NCBI GenBank assembly: GCA_963682025.1
Contig: OY821517.1
Coordinates: 234,461,966-234,525,965, forward strand
Source of the DNA: Cordilura impudica
Taxonomy: Eukaryota > Arthropoda > Insecta > Diptera > Scathophagidae
Length of the DNA: 64,000 nt
Direction: 5' to 3'
The notes under the pieces were generated by a model, which worked only from the letters and a program-made list of their open reading frames with translations, was not told the origin of the DNA and made no database searches. A program made the position numbers and the translations under genes. This document shows positions 22,781-36,145 of this stretch, in pieces; position 1 is the first letter of the stretch; the number at the start of each line of letters is the position of its first letter.

Positions 22781-24490
22781 AAACCTTAAATAATAAATTT
22801 TAAAAATGTATTATAATTAAATATTATTGACATTATATTATTATCATCTGAGAAAAAAATTTTTTTTTAAACACCAATTTTTAACAGGGTAGAATATTAT
22901 GGTTTCAATACTACTTTTGAATGCAAGTATGTACTAAAAGTAGAACCCTTAAAATCATACTATTTTTTGCAACCCTAAAAATTGCAATATTTTGTATAAT
23001 TAAAATAATTTATATTTTATTATTTTTAATATGCGCTTATTATCGAAATACATATACAGAATATATGAATGTTATTTATAGTATTTTGATATTTGCAACA
23101 GTAGTCTGTATGTATCAATTTGTAATATTTTGTGATCTTATAAAAATCGCAGAATATTGATATTGATTTTATATAGTTTCTTTTATTAATTAATTAACTT
23201 AAATATTACACCATAAAATGTTGATATTGGTGAATTTTTATATTACTACCACAACGACCATAAAAACGACAAGTACAGCTGTGACAAAATACAAAATTTA
23301 GAATAACAATATAGGAAAACATCATATTTTTTTAACTTTTCAGTGATTTCTCGACACCTATGAAACCTATTGTCACGATTTAAAAAACAGAAACCTTCTC
23401 GTGATGTTGGTGTATCATTCTCACTAACAAGCGCCCTAGCTGTCCTATTGAGAACGTTATCGTGACAAGAACAACATAGTCAAATCATATTTTTTGAAGA
23501 CTTTTTTACTCCATCGTTCAATTCTCGGGACCAGATAAACCGATTTGGACGATTTTAAATAGCAAACTTTTCAGGATGTTACTGAATCATTTTTTATACC
23601 AACAATCAACCTAGTTGCCCGATTGAAGCCGTCATCGTGATTTCCACAGACGGACAGACTGACATACGGACAGCCAGACAGACGGACAGACGGACATCGC
23701 TATATCAACTCCGCTTGTTATAAGGATCACAAATATATATATTTTATGGGGTCCAGATTTTTTTTCCTAATTATTACAAACGGAATGACAAACTTATATA
23801 TACCCTCTGCACACTGGAGTGGAGGGTATAAAAACTATTACGAATTAATAGTCACTAAAGTGGGTTGTAGGATGCACATAATTATTGTCAATGTCGTTTA
23901 TTTGTAAAAAAAATTTTTTTTTTCAACATTGGTTGGCCTTTGATTCATAAATTTGTTTCAATTGTGTAAAGCTTTTATTGGATATTTTGCTTTGTTCATA
24001 CTTTTGGTCTCTGAAGGAGATCCAAAGAATTCATTCTCCAATCGAGAAATTAAAAAAAAATTTTAATGCATGTTGTTTTATACAAATAACAAAAGCTGGT
24101 ATTCAGAACTGTTTTTTTTTTCTTATTGGGATTAGATTATTTAACTTTTGTTTTTTGACTACAAATATTCCTATTTAGATCAATTATTAGTATTTGTTGA
24201 CGAAACAAAATAACATTTTTCCTAAATTTTAAAAGAGGTATCCATATATTCCCGGCATTTAATTTAATAATGCAGGACTAAAGCCAAAATTTATAAATAA
24301 ACAGTTCTAAATAGTCATCATGAAAAATTTCAAATAAATAAAAAAGAAAATATCTCAAAATTTAATTTCATGTCATTTATAATAAAGTTTCATCTACACA
24401 TTAAAACCCCAAAACAAACGAATTAAAGGGAAAAGCAAAAATAATCAAAGAGTTGTTCAGTTTCGTCTTCTTATTATAAATTCGGATATG

Positions 24491-24521
<31 letters not shown>

Positions 24522-26224
24522 AAATACAAAACAATATCGATCACTTACTTGCAGAGCGATAGAAGGCCTTCCATAGAGCTGCCAGGTGAGGAGAGAGAGT
24601 TGTTGTTATCTCCTAGGCGAAGTGCGTGTTGTTGTTGATTTTGTATTACTTAAGATTATACAAAATACATGCCGTTTTTTTCTTCTTTCTTTTTTTTTCT
24701 TGGGCTTTTACTTATAGCACAGTGGTCTGGGTTTTGTGAAAATATTTGTAAAAGTTAATACAAAAATTGAATTGCTATTACTGTAATTATTTTTACCTAT
24801 GGCACTGAGCTTAATTATTGAATTCAAGATTTATTCCAAAAACTTTTTTTTTGTTTTTATACAAAACAAACAACTTTGTCTAAATTTCTTTTTCCATGTT
24901 CTGGTGCACGATTTCTATAGACGTATATATTTTTTTTTCTTACATTCCGCGACACTGTGCAAATAATAGAACGCGTACAATCATTATAATTATTCTTTTG
25001 CAATTAACTTAGCTTTTAACTTAAATAAAAATTTTATCATTTTAGAAAATAACTTTAGAGTTTTTGTTTATTTTTTTTAACAGCAAGTAATTAAAGTTTA
25101 TTAGTTTTCACTTTGTTTTTATGAGATCTACTTAAAGGCTGTTGCGATGCTTTACAATTCTAATTCGGCACCAGAATGTGATTGACAGCAAACCGTGGAA
25201 AAAAACTGAACGAATGTATTTTTGATCCGTTTTTGGTAAGCCTTTGTCTCATGGAGTTGACTCTTTCCTGCTCCCTACGAATCTCTTTTCGTCAACCAAG
25301 AGTTATAGGAAGATGAATTTACACAAAGAAATTGTCGACGAAATTAACCTTACAAAGTGGAGGCGGCCTGGAATGAATTTTCGGTTCGGAATAAGACTCA
25401 GGGCTTTTTTAAGAATTTCCTTAAGCATCGATTTACCGATTTAGGTTTCTTCCGGGACAATCCTTTTAACGCCTAATTATCCAGTTGACTAGCAATAAGG
25501 AAAATTGTGATATCCAACGGAGAGGTTAGGTTTAAATTAATTCCAAATTTTAGGTTTAAGTGAATAGCATACCATCCAATTATCTTTAAAATCCACAAAC
25601 GTAAGAACCATTTCTGGTAAAGTTATAATTTATTGTAATTTAAATTAATTTTACATTTAAGTTTCAGTAGGTAATATGAATTTTAAATTTGCTATGTAGT
25701 ACCACACTCTAAACAGGAAAGAACGCTCGTTTCCTTTTTACCTAATTACTGTAACTTTCTGAGAACCTCATGTCATTTGGACTTTGTACCTTAGGCCGTT
25801 CGGAGTAAAAACCATGTAATTGCAGGTCTTTAAACAGATCAACGAGGGTTTGTTGTTATTCTGTGGAATTTGGTAGCACTTAATTATCGTGATGTTAAAA
25901 CATAAAATGTTTATGTCAATACTGGGTATAGTTTCGTAGCAGATTTTGTAGAAGTTTTCTTTCTTATATTATTTAATAATTTATAAACGAGATTTTCGAT
26001 AGCATAAAAACAATAACACGAATTTGGAAATTGTTAAACAATTAACGTTATAGTATTTTAATTTTTCTTTATCATAATCAACCAAATTGTATGAATATTA
26101 TATTTGGCAAACAGTAGGACATTTTCGCAAACAACAAAAAAAACTCAGAAATTAAAATCACCAGGATTGTCCGTTACAAAACCGGATAATATGGAGACTT
26201 TTGATCAGATTAGCCGGAAACCAA

Positions 26225-27279
26225 TCACGCTTTAATGTCTTTTGCATGATTGGTACCTACCGAATTTCCTTCAATATCCTCCAGAAGATAGTAGCAATTA
26301 CCTAATTTTTCCTTTACTCGGGATTTAATAAAAATTGGATTAAATTTAGCGTTGAACCTTTTTTCTGCATTGCTTTGGGCAAAATTGCGCCTGAATACCT
26401 CTTGACCGACAATATAGCTAATAGGTCGAGCTCTAAGATTGTATTGTTTGGAGTTATTTTCTTTATATTTGCCGAATTTTGATTTCTGATTAAAGTCAAC
26501 TGATCATCACGTTCGAGTTTCATAAGGGGTTCCTCTAAAGATTGAATCGTTTTTAACATCTTAAATGATGTTCCATGTGTTACCATGTTAAAACCATATA
26601 ACGCGTGATAAGGAGAAAAACCTATAGAATTGTGAACTGAATTGCGTAAAGCACAACTTATGGATGAAATATTCACATCCCACTCACGGTGATCTTTTTT
26701 CAAATATGCTCGAATAGCAGCAATAATCGACCTATTTACCCGTTCGGAGGCATTACTTTGCGGAGCATATAGTGCAGTATACGTATGATGGATACCATAT
26801 TTAGTTAGGAAAGCGTTAAAGTCATTGCTTTTAAACTGACTACCATTGTCGCTTATTACTACTTCCGGTACTCCATAATGGTGAAAAACTTGACTTTCCA
26901 TAAAATCGATGATAACTAAGGATGTAAATTTTTTAAGTGGACATAACCAGTGGTATTTTGAAAAATGATCTAGGACAATTAACAACCCAATAAACCCCTT
27001 TTTACTCCTCGGATATGGTCCAAGAAGATCAACATAATACCGCTGAAATGGCCTTACAGAAGTAGCCATTTTACCCATTTCCGGTTTAAGGTTTTGATTT
27101 GTTGCCTTCGTCGCTTTACACACATCACAAGCTTTTATATAATGTTTTACTTCGGTCACTAGCCGAGGCCAATAAAAGTGCCTACGGATAAGCTCCAGAG
27201 CTTTTCCAACTCCACCATGTGCAGCAAGAACTGAATCATGAAACCTCTTAAGAATCTCTCCTCGAAGTTGTTCAGGGAT
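26225..27279 (-). pseudogene. pol: pol integrase region, copy 2 (broken)
   Basis: Same domains and catalytic residues as copy 1: Asp in VDLLGP, Asp in SDNGSQF, Glu in NASER. It shares the 10-nt deletion (near 26460) that breaks the C-terminal domain, and the TAG at 27280. His replaces Asn after GIH relative to copy 1. Confidence 0.9.
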
Positions 27280-27861
27280 CTATAACATCCAACAATTTGA
27301 ATCAATCTTTTCATTACCTGTTGCAAACGTAGTCCTAATATAAATATATTTCTCGATAATTCTAATATCCGGATAACAAGATTCGTCTTTAGCAAATGTT
27401 TCTTTTAACGCCATATAATCCTTATCTAAGAAGTGTACAGAGTCTAGGTCAATTTCAGGTCCTATTAATTCCATCGAAGCTAATTCACCCTCATGCATTC
27501 GACTGAGTGCATCAGGAATAATGTTGTCTTTACCTTTTCTGTGGCTAATTGAAAACTGATAAGACTGAAGTTTTAAAACCCATCGGGCAAGTCGACCTTT
27601 CAAATTCGGCTGTCGCATCAGCCAAACCAAGCTACTGTGGTCCGTGATGACTTCAAATTCCTGCAGTTCAATATAACATCTAAACCGATCGATTGCTTCT
27701 ATTGCAGCCAGACATTCTTTTTCTGTCACTGAATAATTTCTCTGTGCGGTATTCAGTTTTTTGGACATAAAAGCTATTGGGGTTTCTTCACCATTGTCTC
27801 CAAGTTGTACCGATACAGCCCCTATTCCAAAATCGCTGGCATCACAATGAATATAAAATTT
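27280..27861 (-). pseudogene. pol: pol RNase H domain, copy 2
   Basis: A 194-codon frame with all four acidic positions (CDASD, EKECLA, TDHSS, PDALSR), bounded upstream by the TAG at 27862-27864 and downstream by the TAG at 27280. RT and RNase H are in the same frame here, unlike copy 1. Confidence 0.9.
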
Positions 27862-29072
27862 CTAAGAGAAATCAGGATTTTTAAGGACGGGTTCGGTAGT
27901 CAATAATGTTTTAATTTTCATAAAACTTTCCTCAGCAGCCTTGGCCCACTCAAGTTTTCGCTTCTTTGAAACAACTTCGGTTATAGGGTAAGTAACATCG
28001 GCAAAATTTGAAATAAATCTTCCGTACCAACCCGTTAACCCAAAAAAACCTAGAACTTGTTTTAAGGTTTGAGGCGTTGGCCAGTTCAAAATTGCCTCAA
28101 TTTTCTCTGGATCTGTAGAGATTCCACCGTCACCTATGATGTACCCTAAATATTGTACCTTCCTAACACAAAATTTGCTTTTCTTAATATTTAACGTTAA
28201 GTTGGCCTCTTTAAATTCCTCTGCCAATCTAACCAGAGTAGACAAATGATTTTCAAAAGTGTCTGACACGACACAAACATCGTCGAGATAACCAAACACT
28301 GAATGTTTTAATTCTGGTGGAATTATCGAATCCATTAAACAACACATTGCTTGCGGCGCCGTACATAAGCCAAAAGGCATCACTGTAAATTGGTACAGCG
28401 GTCTTCCGGGTATCGTAAATGCTGTAATGGCTTTCGATTAATCATCTAACGCAATTTGCCAATACGCATCCTTTAGGTCAATTTTTGTAACAATATTTGC
28501 TTTTGGTAACCGGGCGAAAATTCCTCCTATGTTCGGAAGCGGGTAAGCGTCTTTAGTAGTAACTTCGTTTATTTTTCGGGCGTCTAAGCATAGCCTGATC
28601 TTCCCTGGCTTAACTACCATCCTCATCGGTGAACCCCACGCGATTGAACTTTCCTCAATAACTCCTAAACTGAACATTCTATCAATTTGGGTATACATCA
28701 ATTTCTTTACGGCTGGAGAAACAGGGCAAAATCTTTGTTTAATTGGTTTCGCATTACCCACATCTATGCTGTGTGTAATGAGAGAAGTTTTACCTAGACC
28801 TTGTTTTTCAACTGTTGTTGTTGAAAACTTGATAAGGGATATAAATCGGGATCTGTAGTTTCTGGGGTGTTATTTTTATCCCAAGATAAATCTGCAACAA
28901 TATTATTTATTAAGCCAAACGACTTCCAGAAATCCAATCCTAAGATCAATCTTTGACTAAGAGAAGGTACTATATATAAAATGAATTTCTCCTTTTTATC
29001 CTTGTATACTATTTCTACTTCGATTAAACCTATAACTTTTTGGGCTTGGCCATCTGCAGTGCGAACAGACGC
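27862..29072 (-). pseudogene. pol: pol reverse transcriptase, copy 2
   Basis: It retains RLCLDARKINE, TKIDLKDAYWQIALDD, the shared TAA at 28438-28440, MPFGLCTAPQ, the catalytic YLDD and the GFFGLTGWYGRFI region. A private 31-nt deletion near 28810 shifts the frame upstream of the RT fingers. Cys replaces Arg after QAMC relative to copies 1 and 3. Confidence 0.9.
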
Positions 29073-29074
29073 AA

Positions 29075-29503
29075 TTAATTTTTAAAACCAAAATGGTTTG
29101 AAAAATCCTCTCTAGCTAGATCTCTTCCAATACAACTTATGTTCGCGCCCGTATCCAGCAAACCTAATTCTAATTTACCTAACAAATTAACTTCCGCGTA
29201 TAGTCTACCATCTTTTTTGGAATTCACTAGCGCCTGTTTTATTTTTTTTATAAAAATTTCTCATACGTACTGTGGATCGATTATATTTTCTTCTTAACTT
29301 CTTATCTACTTGCTTATCATTAAAAATCCTAAATCTAGCCTTAATATACGCCTTTAGTCTTTCGTGAAAAGGACGAATGTTAAATGCCTGGAATTATTAT
29401 TATCAAATTCACTTTTCTTATTATTACTTTTATTATTCTTCAATATTTTTATTTCATTTTCATTTACCTTATAGAATGTATTATCATATTCATATCTGGA
29501 CAA
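29075..29503 (-). pseudogene. pol: pol protease region, copy 2
   Basis: The LLDTGAN retropepsin box is readable. Single-base indels near 29250 (longer T run) and 29390, relative to copy 1, break the upstream basic segment. It ends in the TAA shared with copy 3. Confidence 0.75.
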
Positions 29504-29543
29504 TATGATACCATATTCTGAGCTTTTTTAATTCCTACAAAAT

Positions 29544-30807
29544 CTATTTGGGAGCTGTTCGATTGTTGTTTAGATATGAGCTTAGGTAGTTTTTTGAATT
29601 ACGTCCATTATTTGCGCATTTTACACACTGTGGTTTTTATACGTTTTTCAGACCACAACCGTAACAAAAGACCTGCCGATCCTTAAGGCACATATTCCAA
29701 AAGTGACCTTCCTCCTCGCAGTTCCAGAACTTTATGTGTTTATCCACTTTATTCAAGGCGTTTACCTCAAACTCAGAATCTTCTACACTATTAGGCTCAA
29801 TAACTGTGTGATCTGCTTCTAAATTTGGCTCCGAATCAATTACAGCAACGCGTCGTTGTGGTTGACCACCTAATTGGTATCGATTGAAGTTATTGCGACG
29901 CGACAACTCTTCTCCTAACAGATTTTCTCGCTTTTGGCAAAGTTTCTTTAATTGTGAAATAGATCTAATTTGTATATACAGTAATTCGTGGCGAATCTCC
30001 GGCCGAAGATTTCTTGTATTGATTTCGATTAGCTCATCGTCCTCTAAATGTATTTCTAATCTATCTAATATATCACTAATTGCCTCATTTATAGTTTGAA
30101 ATGACTCATTCGGTTTCTGCTTTCGATTATGTAACTCCTCGCGAACGTCAAATGTTATCCTAAAATCTCTGTATTGTTTTTTTTAGCTCGATGCAGAAAG
30201 TATCCCATACAATATGGTTAACCGATTTCCGAGAACGCCTATACCAATCTCTAGCTTTTCCTGTCAATAACACATGTAAATTTTTACCCACACTGTCATC
30301 AAAATTGCTATTAAAAGTCTCCTCAGCCAAACATTTTACTCGATATAAAAATTCCTCACACCTAAGACCATTCGAGGACCCATCAAATTTGACGTTCCAA
30401 CTTTGAATAATGGTCGTAATCTTATCTGGATTCATTCTAAGATTCGGTGCGGCCCCATGAGCAACATTTGGCAGATTGGGTTCAAGATCTGGTTCTGATA
30501 AAAGTAAAGAATTTGCCCTAGGTTGTTGTGGTTGATGTGTCGGCGATCGAAGTGGCATCTTCAATTGCCATTGTTGTGTTTGGGGTTGAAGCATCATCTG
30601 CGGTTATGAACGTAATGGGGGTGGACTAATATTCATCTCAGACAACACTCGTTGCACTGTGGTTTCTATCAATTGGGACATTCGGTCTCTGTTTCGATTA
30701 ACTCTTCTTCCGCGAGTTGATTGATTTGTGGTATTACGGGTAGAATTACAAGCATTATGCGATAAATTTTGATCATAAGCTGACGTGTTCAAATCTAGAA
30801 AAGGCCC
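29544..30807 (-). pseudogene. gag: gag capsid and nucleocapsid, copy 2
   Basis: The capsid half (30160-30597) is open where copy 1 has two stops. A TCA-to-TAA type stop at about 30604 separates it from the Asn/Arg-rich upstream part. The A run (30177-30184, 8 A on the element strand) again separates the capsid halves into two frames. The nucleocapsid has the same Phe-for-Cys first knuckle and a private TAA at 29637 inside the second knuckle. Confidence 0.85.
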
Positions 30808-31188
30808 TTAAGCACAAGCGGTTTGTAACTTATCGCCTTGAGAAGCATGTGAAATAGTTGTCTCATCTTGTAGCTTAGCACTTCTAGTATTGTATCGGTT
30901 GACTGCAGACACACGACCTCTACCGCGATAACTACTTTCTTTTCCTTTGTTCGTTGGCCTAGAACCAGGTGGAACTAAATCTTTTAAGTGACACAATATT
31001 TTGCAGTCAGGGCACTCGGGTGTGTCCTGTAATCATTTTGAAATGCAATCCTTATGGAACGTGTGGTTGCATTTAGTAGTTAAGCATTCACTAAGAATTG
31101 ACATCGGCTGTTCACATACAGTACAAACTAGATCTAACGGAGGATCTGACAAAGCAGCTATATTTTCGTTACTACGCATAATAGCCAT
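30808..31188 (-). pseudogene. RING-H2 domain ORF, copy 2
   Basis: Same 126-residue frame, ATG at 31186-31188, same eight zinc ligands and the same in-frame TGA at codon 52. It differs from copy 1 by an Asp for Ala after CHLK and a Cys near the end. The shared TGA means the domain was already interrupted in the ancestor of the array. Confidence 0.82.
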
Positions 31189-32306
31189 CTTTGAAACTAG
31201 TAAGCTAATTTAAAAAGTATCAAAATTTATTTCCTGAAAACTTAAAATTGAAGCGACCAAACTTTTGGCAAACAGCAGCAATTCGAACTCAATAATCATA
31301 TGTTGCCTTCAAGTTAATATGATACGCTGGGAGCATAAAATTATTACTAGCGAAAAAAAAATTTTAAACTATTTGTAAAAATTCGAAAATTCAGGTAAAA
31401 TTTAAATATAATTTACTTATATATGTATATCCCCTTAAGGAAAAAAAACAAATCACTTAAGTTACCAAACTTTTGGCAAACAGAAGCAATAAGATTTTGT
31501 TGAAATATATTCTCTGCCAAAATTAAATTTCATGAGAATTATTATAATTCAATGTATTAGTCGCAAGATCTGCAGGTATTTGTTAAAAGAAACTAAAGGG
31601 AAATTTCTGAATCAATTTTCCAACTGGAAGATATAATTAAAATTTATCTAAAAAATATATAATTATTATAGGCGACTTTCCTATTATAAGGTTGAGAAAA
31701 TAATATGAATACTTTAAGAATAATTTTTTTTTCAAATTTTCTTAATTCACTTTGAATACTCCTTGAAAATACTCTATATAACGCTGACAGGAAAAATAGG
31801 TTATTGTACACTGACATGCTGATTTTAATTTGTATCACATATTCTGTACTAGCATCGTTAGACGGTTTGGTACTCGCCTTAAAAAGCAACGTCCAATATT
31901 CCAGGAAAACTATCTAATAAATCATAACATGAGATGCAAACACAGAACAGGATTCCTCAGAAATAAAAAAAACATATTGTAGCAAAAAAAATTATTGATC
32001 GTAAAGGAATATTAACCAGCCAACTGGTCGAAACTATCCACACCAATTTAACGACAGATAGTCGAAATCCACGAAGGTGCCAACATTTATTGCGAAAAAA
32101 AATAATTTTATTGAACATTAATTTTTAAAATCTGATATTATTTGAAACTAATTAACGGAATATTTGTGAACACAGTTAAACTGCTACACAAGAGACCAAC
32201 AACAAGATTTATTATTAAAATTTCTTACAATTAATCTCCTTAGTTGAGACATGACTTTTCGACAAAAGTATCCCTCTTTCGAGACATAACCTATCGAAAT
32301 AATCAT
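31189..32306 (-). other. Untranslated leader of copy 2
   Basis: Same non-coding leader as in copy 1, with the doubled ACTTTTGGCAAACAG phrase. I see no gene in it. Confidence 0.6.
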
Positions 32307-32324
32307 GCCCCACGTTGGGCGCCA
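32307..32324 (-). promoter_or_regulatory. tRNA-Lys(CUU)-type primer binding site, copy 2
   Basis: Identical 18-nt TGGCGCCCAACGTGGGGC on the element strand, 4 nt inside the LTR edge at 32329. Confidence 0.88.
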
Positions 32325-33656
32325 TTTTTGTAATGGAAATCAGATGATGGCAGAAATAGTATTTCATAAACTGTGAAGTACAAAATTTTAATTATGAGAA
32401 GAAGTGAATAAAATTATTAGCACAGCGCAGATGCCACCAATAGAGCCAAATCGATGGTCAGATATAAGACACTACCTAAAATAATATAGTGGCCAAATAA
32501 ATAATTCAGTCTCCTATCTCATGTAATAATTGAGTGACTAAAGGTCGGCGGGACCCGTCTCAGCCGCTAGCTTCAGTGGTGTGGGGAGGTTCCTAACCCC
32601 TGTCAAACAAATCACCAATACCATTTTATTAAAGAGTCCCTGAATTAGAGTGGGTTAAAAAAAATGAATATAAGGACCAATTCTAACATCTATTGATCCC
32701 CCAATAAAAAATATAGAAAGCAACGGAATTTGAAACTTAAATGATGAGTAACAGAGAATTAACAATAGAAAGGGGTCATGTTGTTCAGGACCCGTGCTCA
32801 AACCCTCCCAACCAATGTTCTTCAAAGCACGAAATAATTTAGATTTTTTTCATAATAATTCAATACAGAATCCTAATAAAGTTAAGATTTTATTTAGCTT
32901 ACTCGTTATAATATTTTTGGGATATAAAATGTATATGTTTATGTTATTCCAAAAATTAAAATAAGCTTGAATATTAATAGATTTACGAATTTATTTCATG
33001 TGTATATTGTACGCGCTTTTAAAATTTGCACAGGATTAAATACGGTTTATTTTTGTTTCTTACTTGTAATACTGAAAACTAACAAAAACAAGTAGGAGTG
33101 TAAAATTCGGCTATGCCGAATCTTTGATACCCTCCACCTAGGTTTTCTTGCACTATTTGTAACAAATTTAGATAAAATATTTGAAAATGTAAACAATTTG
33201 ATCAATTTAGTAATTTATTACAACCAATACTCTGAATTTTCAGCATTTACGTTTAACAATTTTAAAGTCAATAGAAGATATTAACCAAAATATATTTTTA
33301 AATTTCGGATCCTTTTCGGAATACTTGACCATGTCTTATATTTTAAAAGCACTAGCGTTAATCAGTTTTATTTTTTCGACCTTATTATGACATTCCATTT
33401 GTAGCGCATCGATTTTTTGAAAATTTTTTTTTAACAAGTTAATATTATATACGTTTCAATTTTAAACTTTAGAATTAAAAATATCTATCTTTTTTAAATC
33501 TGGTAATAACGCTATAATATGGAGATAGTAAATACGTGGCTTCTTTAATAAGAATGACAAGTAAAAAACACTTTTGTGCAGTTTACTTGTTTTGTGCATT
33601 TTTTTTTAATACATACATAAGTACGCCATCTTTATAGATCTCTTCGATTATATTAA

Positions 33657-34131
33657 AGGTGCTATTACATGATGTGTTTTTTACATATTTTTTTACATAT
33701 TTTCCCACAACAAAAGTTGTACACATCGTGTGATACATATGAAACATTGTTTATGTACAATACATGAAGAAAGTCACATGTACATTTTTCAATTAGAACA
33801 GGTTCTATTTTTGCATGACAAACATGAAAATACAACACTGCTTGTGGCGAAAGAAAAACAGAGTAAATTTTAAAGATTAATATTGAAAGAAAAATAAATT
33901 GTTTAGTATTAACAATTAAAAAATATATAACCTTTTTTTACCAGTAAATTCACAAATTAAATCAGCTGTTGTTTACACTTAGAGGTTATGTCATACGGAA
34001 ATACATATGCTCGTGTGATAGCAAAAATTATGAATCGTATGTAAAAGACAATTTTGACAGACATGAGGAATTTCATATGGATAAAAAAAGTGACAGTACA
34101 TATGTAAAAAACACTTCGTGTAATAGCACCT
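33657..34131. mobile_element. MITE-A, copy in LTR B
   Basis: Inverted termini AGGTGCTATTACA...TTTTTTACATAT, 475 bp, non-coding. Confidence 0.72.
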
Positions 34132-34198
34132 TAAGTAAGTTTGTAAATAAAAAGAATATTAAAATATTATAAATGTAACTATAATTGATTTTAGAAAA

Positions 34199-34557
34199 AT
34201 GTCCGACTCGTTTTTCGATGATGCTGAAAACACATCAAAGAAATATAGAAAACAAAGGTTTTACTCAAGTTAGTTGAGAGACGAGAAGCTAATGGGATAG
34301 AACAGGTCAAAGATGACGACTTTAAATACAGATGCAAGGCTTGTGAAAAAATATTAAATTGCGATAAATCAGATCTAAGTATACATGCTAATAACCAATG
34401 TCTTAAAAAAATATCTTTTAAAACCAACAATCAAAATTCTGTTTACGTTATAAGATCCCATTTGCAAGCCATTTTAATTAATTGTGTAAATTTTAAATGC
34501 ACATCTAGCCATATAAAAGATGAATTATACAGAATAGTAAAAATATTTTTTTTATAA
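34199..34557 (+). pseudogene. BED-like zinc-finger remnant, copy 2
   Basis: An ATG at 34199 opens an acidic then basic start (MSDSFFDDAENTSKKYRKQR). After a frame change, a second frame carries FKYRCKACEKIL...IHANNQC and ends in TAA at 34557. The C-x2-C...H-x4-C arrangement fits a BED-type finger as found at the N-terminus of hAT transposases. No catalytic region follows. Confidence 0.55.
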
Positions 34558-34914
34558 TATCTGTTGATTTTTTATATTGTTTTTATGTTATTCTAATGAT
34601 ATTCTTATCTTATTTTTTATGATATTTTTTTCGTTTTTATGTTATTTTTGCATTATTGAAATTGAAAATTAACAAATTAAAAATAATTTTTTTTTTTGAA
34701 AAATTGAAAAAAGTAGTGTAGGGAAAAATGTAGAGTGAAAAAAGTGGGTGTAGGGAAAAAAGGGATTTTTTTTCATTAGCGTAGAGATTTCTGTAAAAAT
34801 CTCCTGGCATCACTGGTACCTATTAAAAAACAATGTAAGATTTCACAAAACAATGCGACGTATATCTGCTTTGTTCAAAAGCTTTCATAAGACTAAATGA
34901 AATTGTTACTTATG

Positions 34915-35493
34915 CATGAAACACATAGACGACAGAGGCTACACAAACACACGGATACAAATGCTACTGGCTACAATTGTAGTCGTGTAGTCAACTACTT
35001 CATTTTTTTGAAAACGACAGCAACATATAACAACAATATAAACAGCTGTTTTTATAAAAAATCATTTTTATTTCAGTAGTACCAATTATATATTTTGTTT
35101 AAATTTATTAAAATAGAAAAACATGTATGATTCTATATAAAATTGTCTTAAATATATTACTTATTTATAATGCATTATTATAACGTAAAAATAAATAAAT
35201 AAATTTACTTATTAATAGAATTATTATAGCATTTCATTTTGCGATTAATTTTTTCAACAAAATAAAATATTTCATAGCACTAATATCTTTTACATATTTT
35301 GTTATATTGTCAACACTATTTTCATTTTGTAGCCAACAAAAACAGAAATTAGCCTAAGTTGACTACAGCAGCAAAAGTGGTCATGTAGTCGTGTAGCTGT
35401 GTTGGTGTCAAAATAATCGTTTTCATATAAACGTGTATATTATATTTTTGACAGGCTGTAGTCGTGTAGCCACTGTCGTCTATGTGTTTCATG
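34915..35493. mobile_element. MITE-B, copy in LTR B
   Basis: Inverted termini CATGAAACACATAGACGACA, 579 bp, with subterminal GTAGTCGTGTAG repeats. Non-coding. Confidence 0.75.
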
Positions 35494-36145
35494 AGAGAGT
35501 TCGGCTAACTGGTGCCATTATGTATATTTGTGTGTAAACAAAAATATACGATATCCCAGTAATCATTTCGAAGATTGTTTTAACAAAAATCATCTTACTG
35601 TGTCTTCTTCGAGCACTTTTGATGATTAAAAACTGATTAATCACATGCAGTATTAGAAAAAGATTAAGAAATGATTTTTGCTTACGCTTAAAAAGTGTTT
35701 TATAGAAAAATGACATTAAATAAGACTCAAAAATAAGTCGAAATTAATCAGAAAATTGGATAAAAAAGGCTCTCAAGATGAGTCGGGGGTAAGGTAATAT
35801 TTCCTCCCAACAAAAGAATATTTTGTGATCAGCAAAAGAGCGCATTTATGACTGTTTTAATAGCACTGAGGAGTCAAAAAAGACTCCACATGATCACTTA
35901 TTGCATAAATTGTTTACTGGGATTTTATTCACTATATGTAGAAACAGTTTTTTAAGTAAAACAAATCTGCACACAATTTCAATTCTATTTCGTTTACAAT
36001 GATACGATCACTTTGTTTACTAGCTAGTAGTAAAATAAGAAAATAGTATTATAATACAGCGTAATGATGAATTGTACTTCTCAATTAGTTTATTTTTAAT
36101 GTGCCATAAGAAGTTCGGTTTGTGCTAAGAAATGAATGAATATAT

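Larger units (their letters stand above)
19430..23834. mobile_element. Nested repeat block inside LTR A, with ATACCCTCCAC at both ends
   Basis: The block begins with TAGGAGTGTAAAATTCGGC and ATACCCTCCAC (about 19430-19485). It ends with tandem GACGGACA, an ATATATATTTTATGGGG stretch and GGAGTGGAGGGTATAA (about 23650-23834). The end contains the reverse complement of ATACCCTCCAC, which gives short inverted termini. Similar GGACAGACGGACA...GGGTATAA ends recur in fly transposable elements, but I cannot name the family, and no target-site duplication is clear. The same block sits in all three complete LTRs. Inside are two MITE-like elements, a zinc-finger remnant and two U1 fragments. Confidence 0.6.
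17779..26178 (-). repeat. LTR A (8.4 kb, carries a nested element)
   Basis: The plus strand runs from TGTAATGG at 17779 to CCGTTACA at 26178, so on the element strand the LTR starts TGTAAC and ends ATTACA. It serves as 5' LTR of unit 1 and 3' LTR of unit 2. Removing the nested block (19430-23834) and the 886-bp duplication leaves about 3.1 kb, still long for an insect LTR. The part from 23835 to 26178 has no supported gene, a long poly-T tract (about 24487-24516) and only short ORFs. Confidence 0.85.
26179..32328 (-). mobile_element. Ty3/gypsy-type retrotransposon, internal region, copy 2
   Basis: The same organisation as copy 1 and visibly near-identical. It carries the shared RT stop, RNase H stop, integrase stop, RING stop and gag TAA. 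Private lesions include a 31-nt deletion in the RT N-terminal part near 28810, a TAA in the nucleocapsid at 29637, and small indels in the protease region near 29250 and 29390. Confidence 0.9.

Noticed and set aside
22921..23160. 79-aa hydrophobic ORF, repeated at 36580 and 51396
   Set aside because: Composition reflects AT-rich sequence; conservation between units is explained by recent duplication; no domain or start signal.
25244..25444. 66-aa ORF in LTR A, repeated at 38904
   Set aside because: Broken in the leftmost LTR and LTR C by sequence changes; no recognisable motif; lies in LTR sequence.
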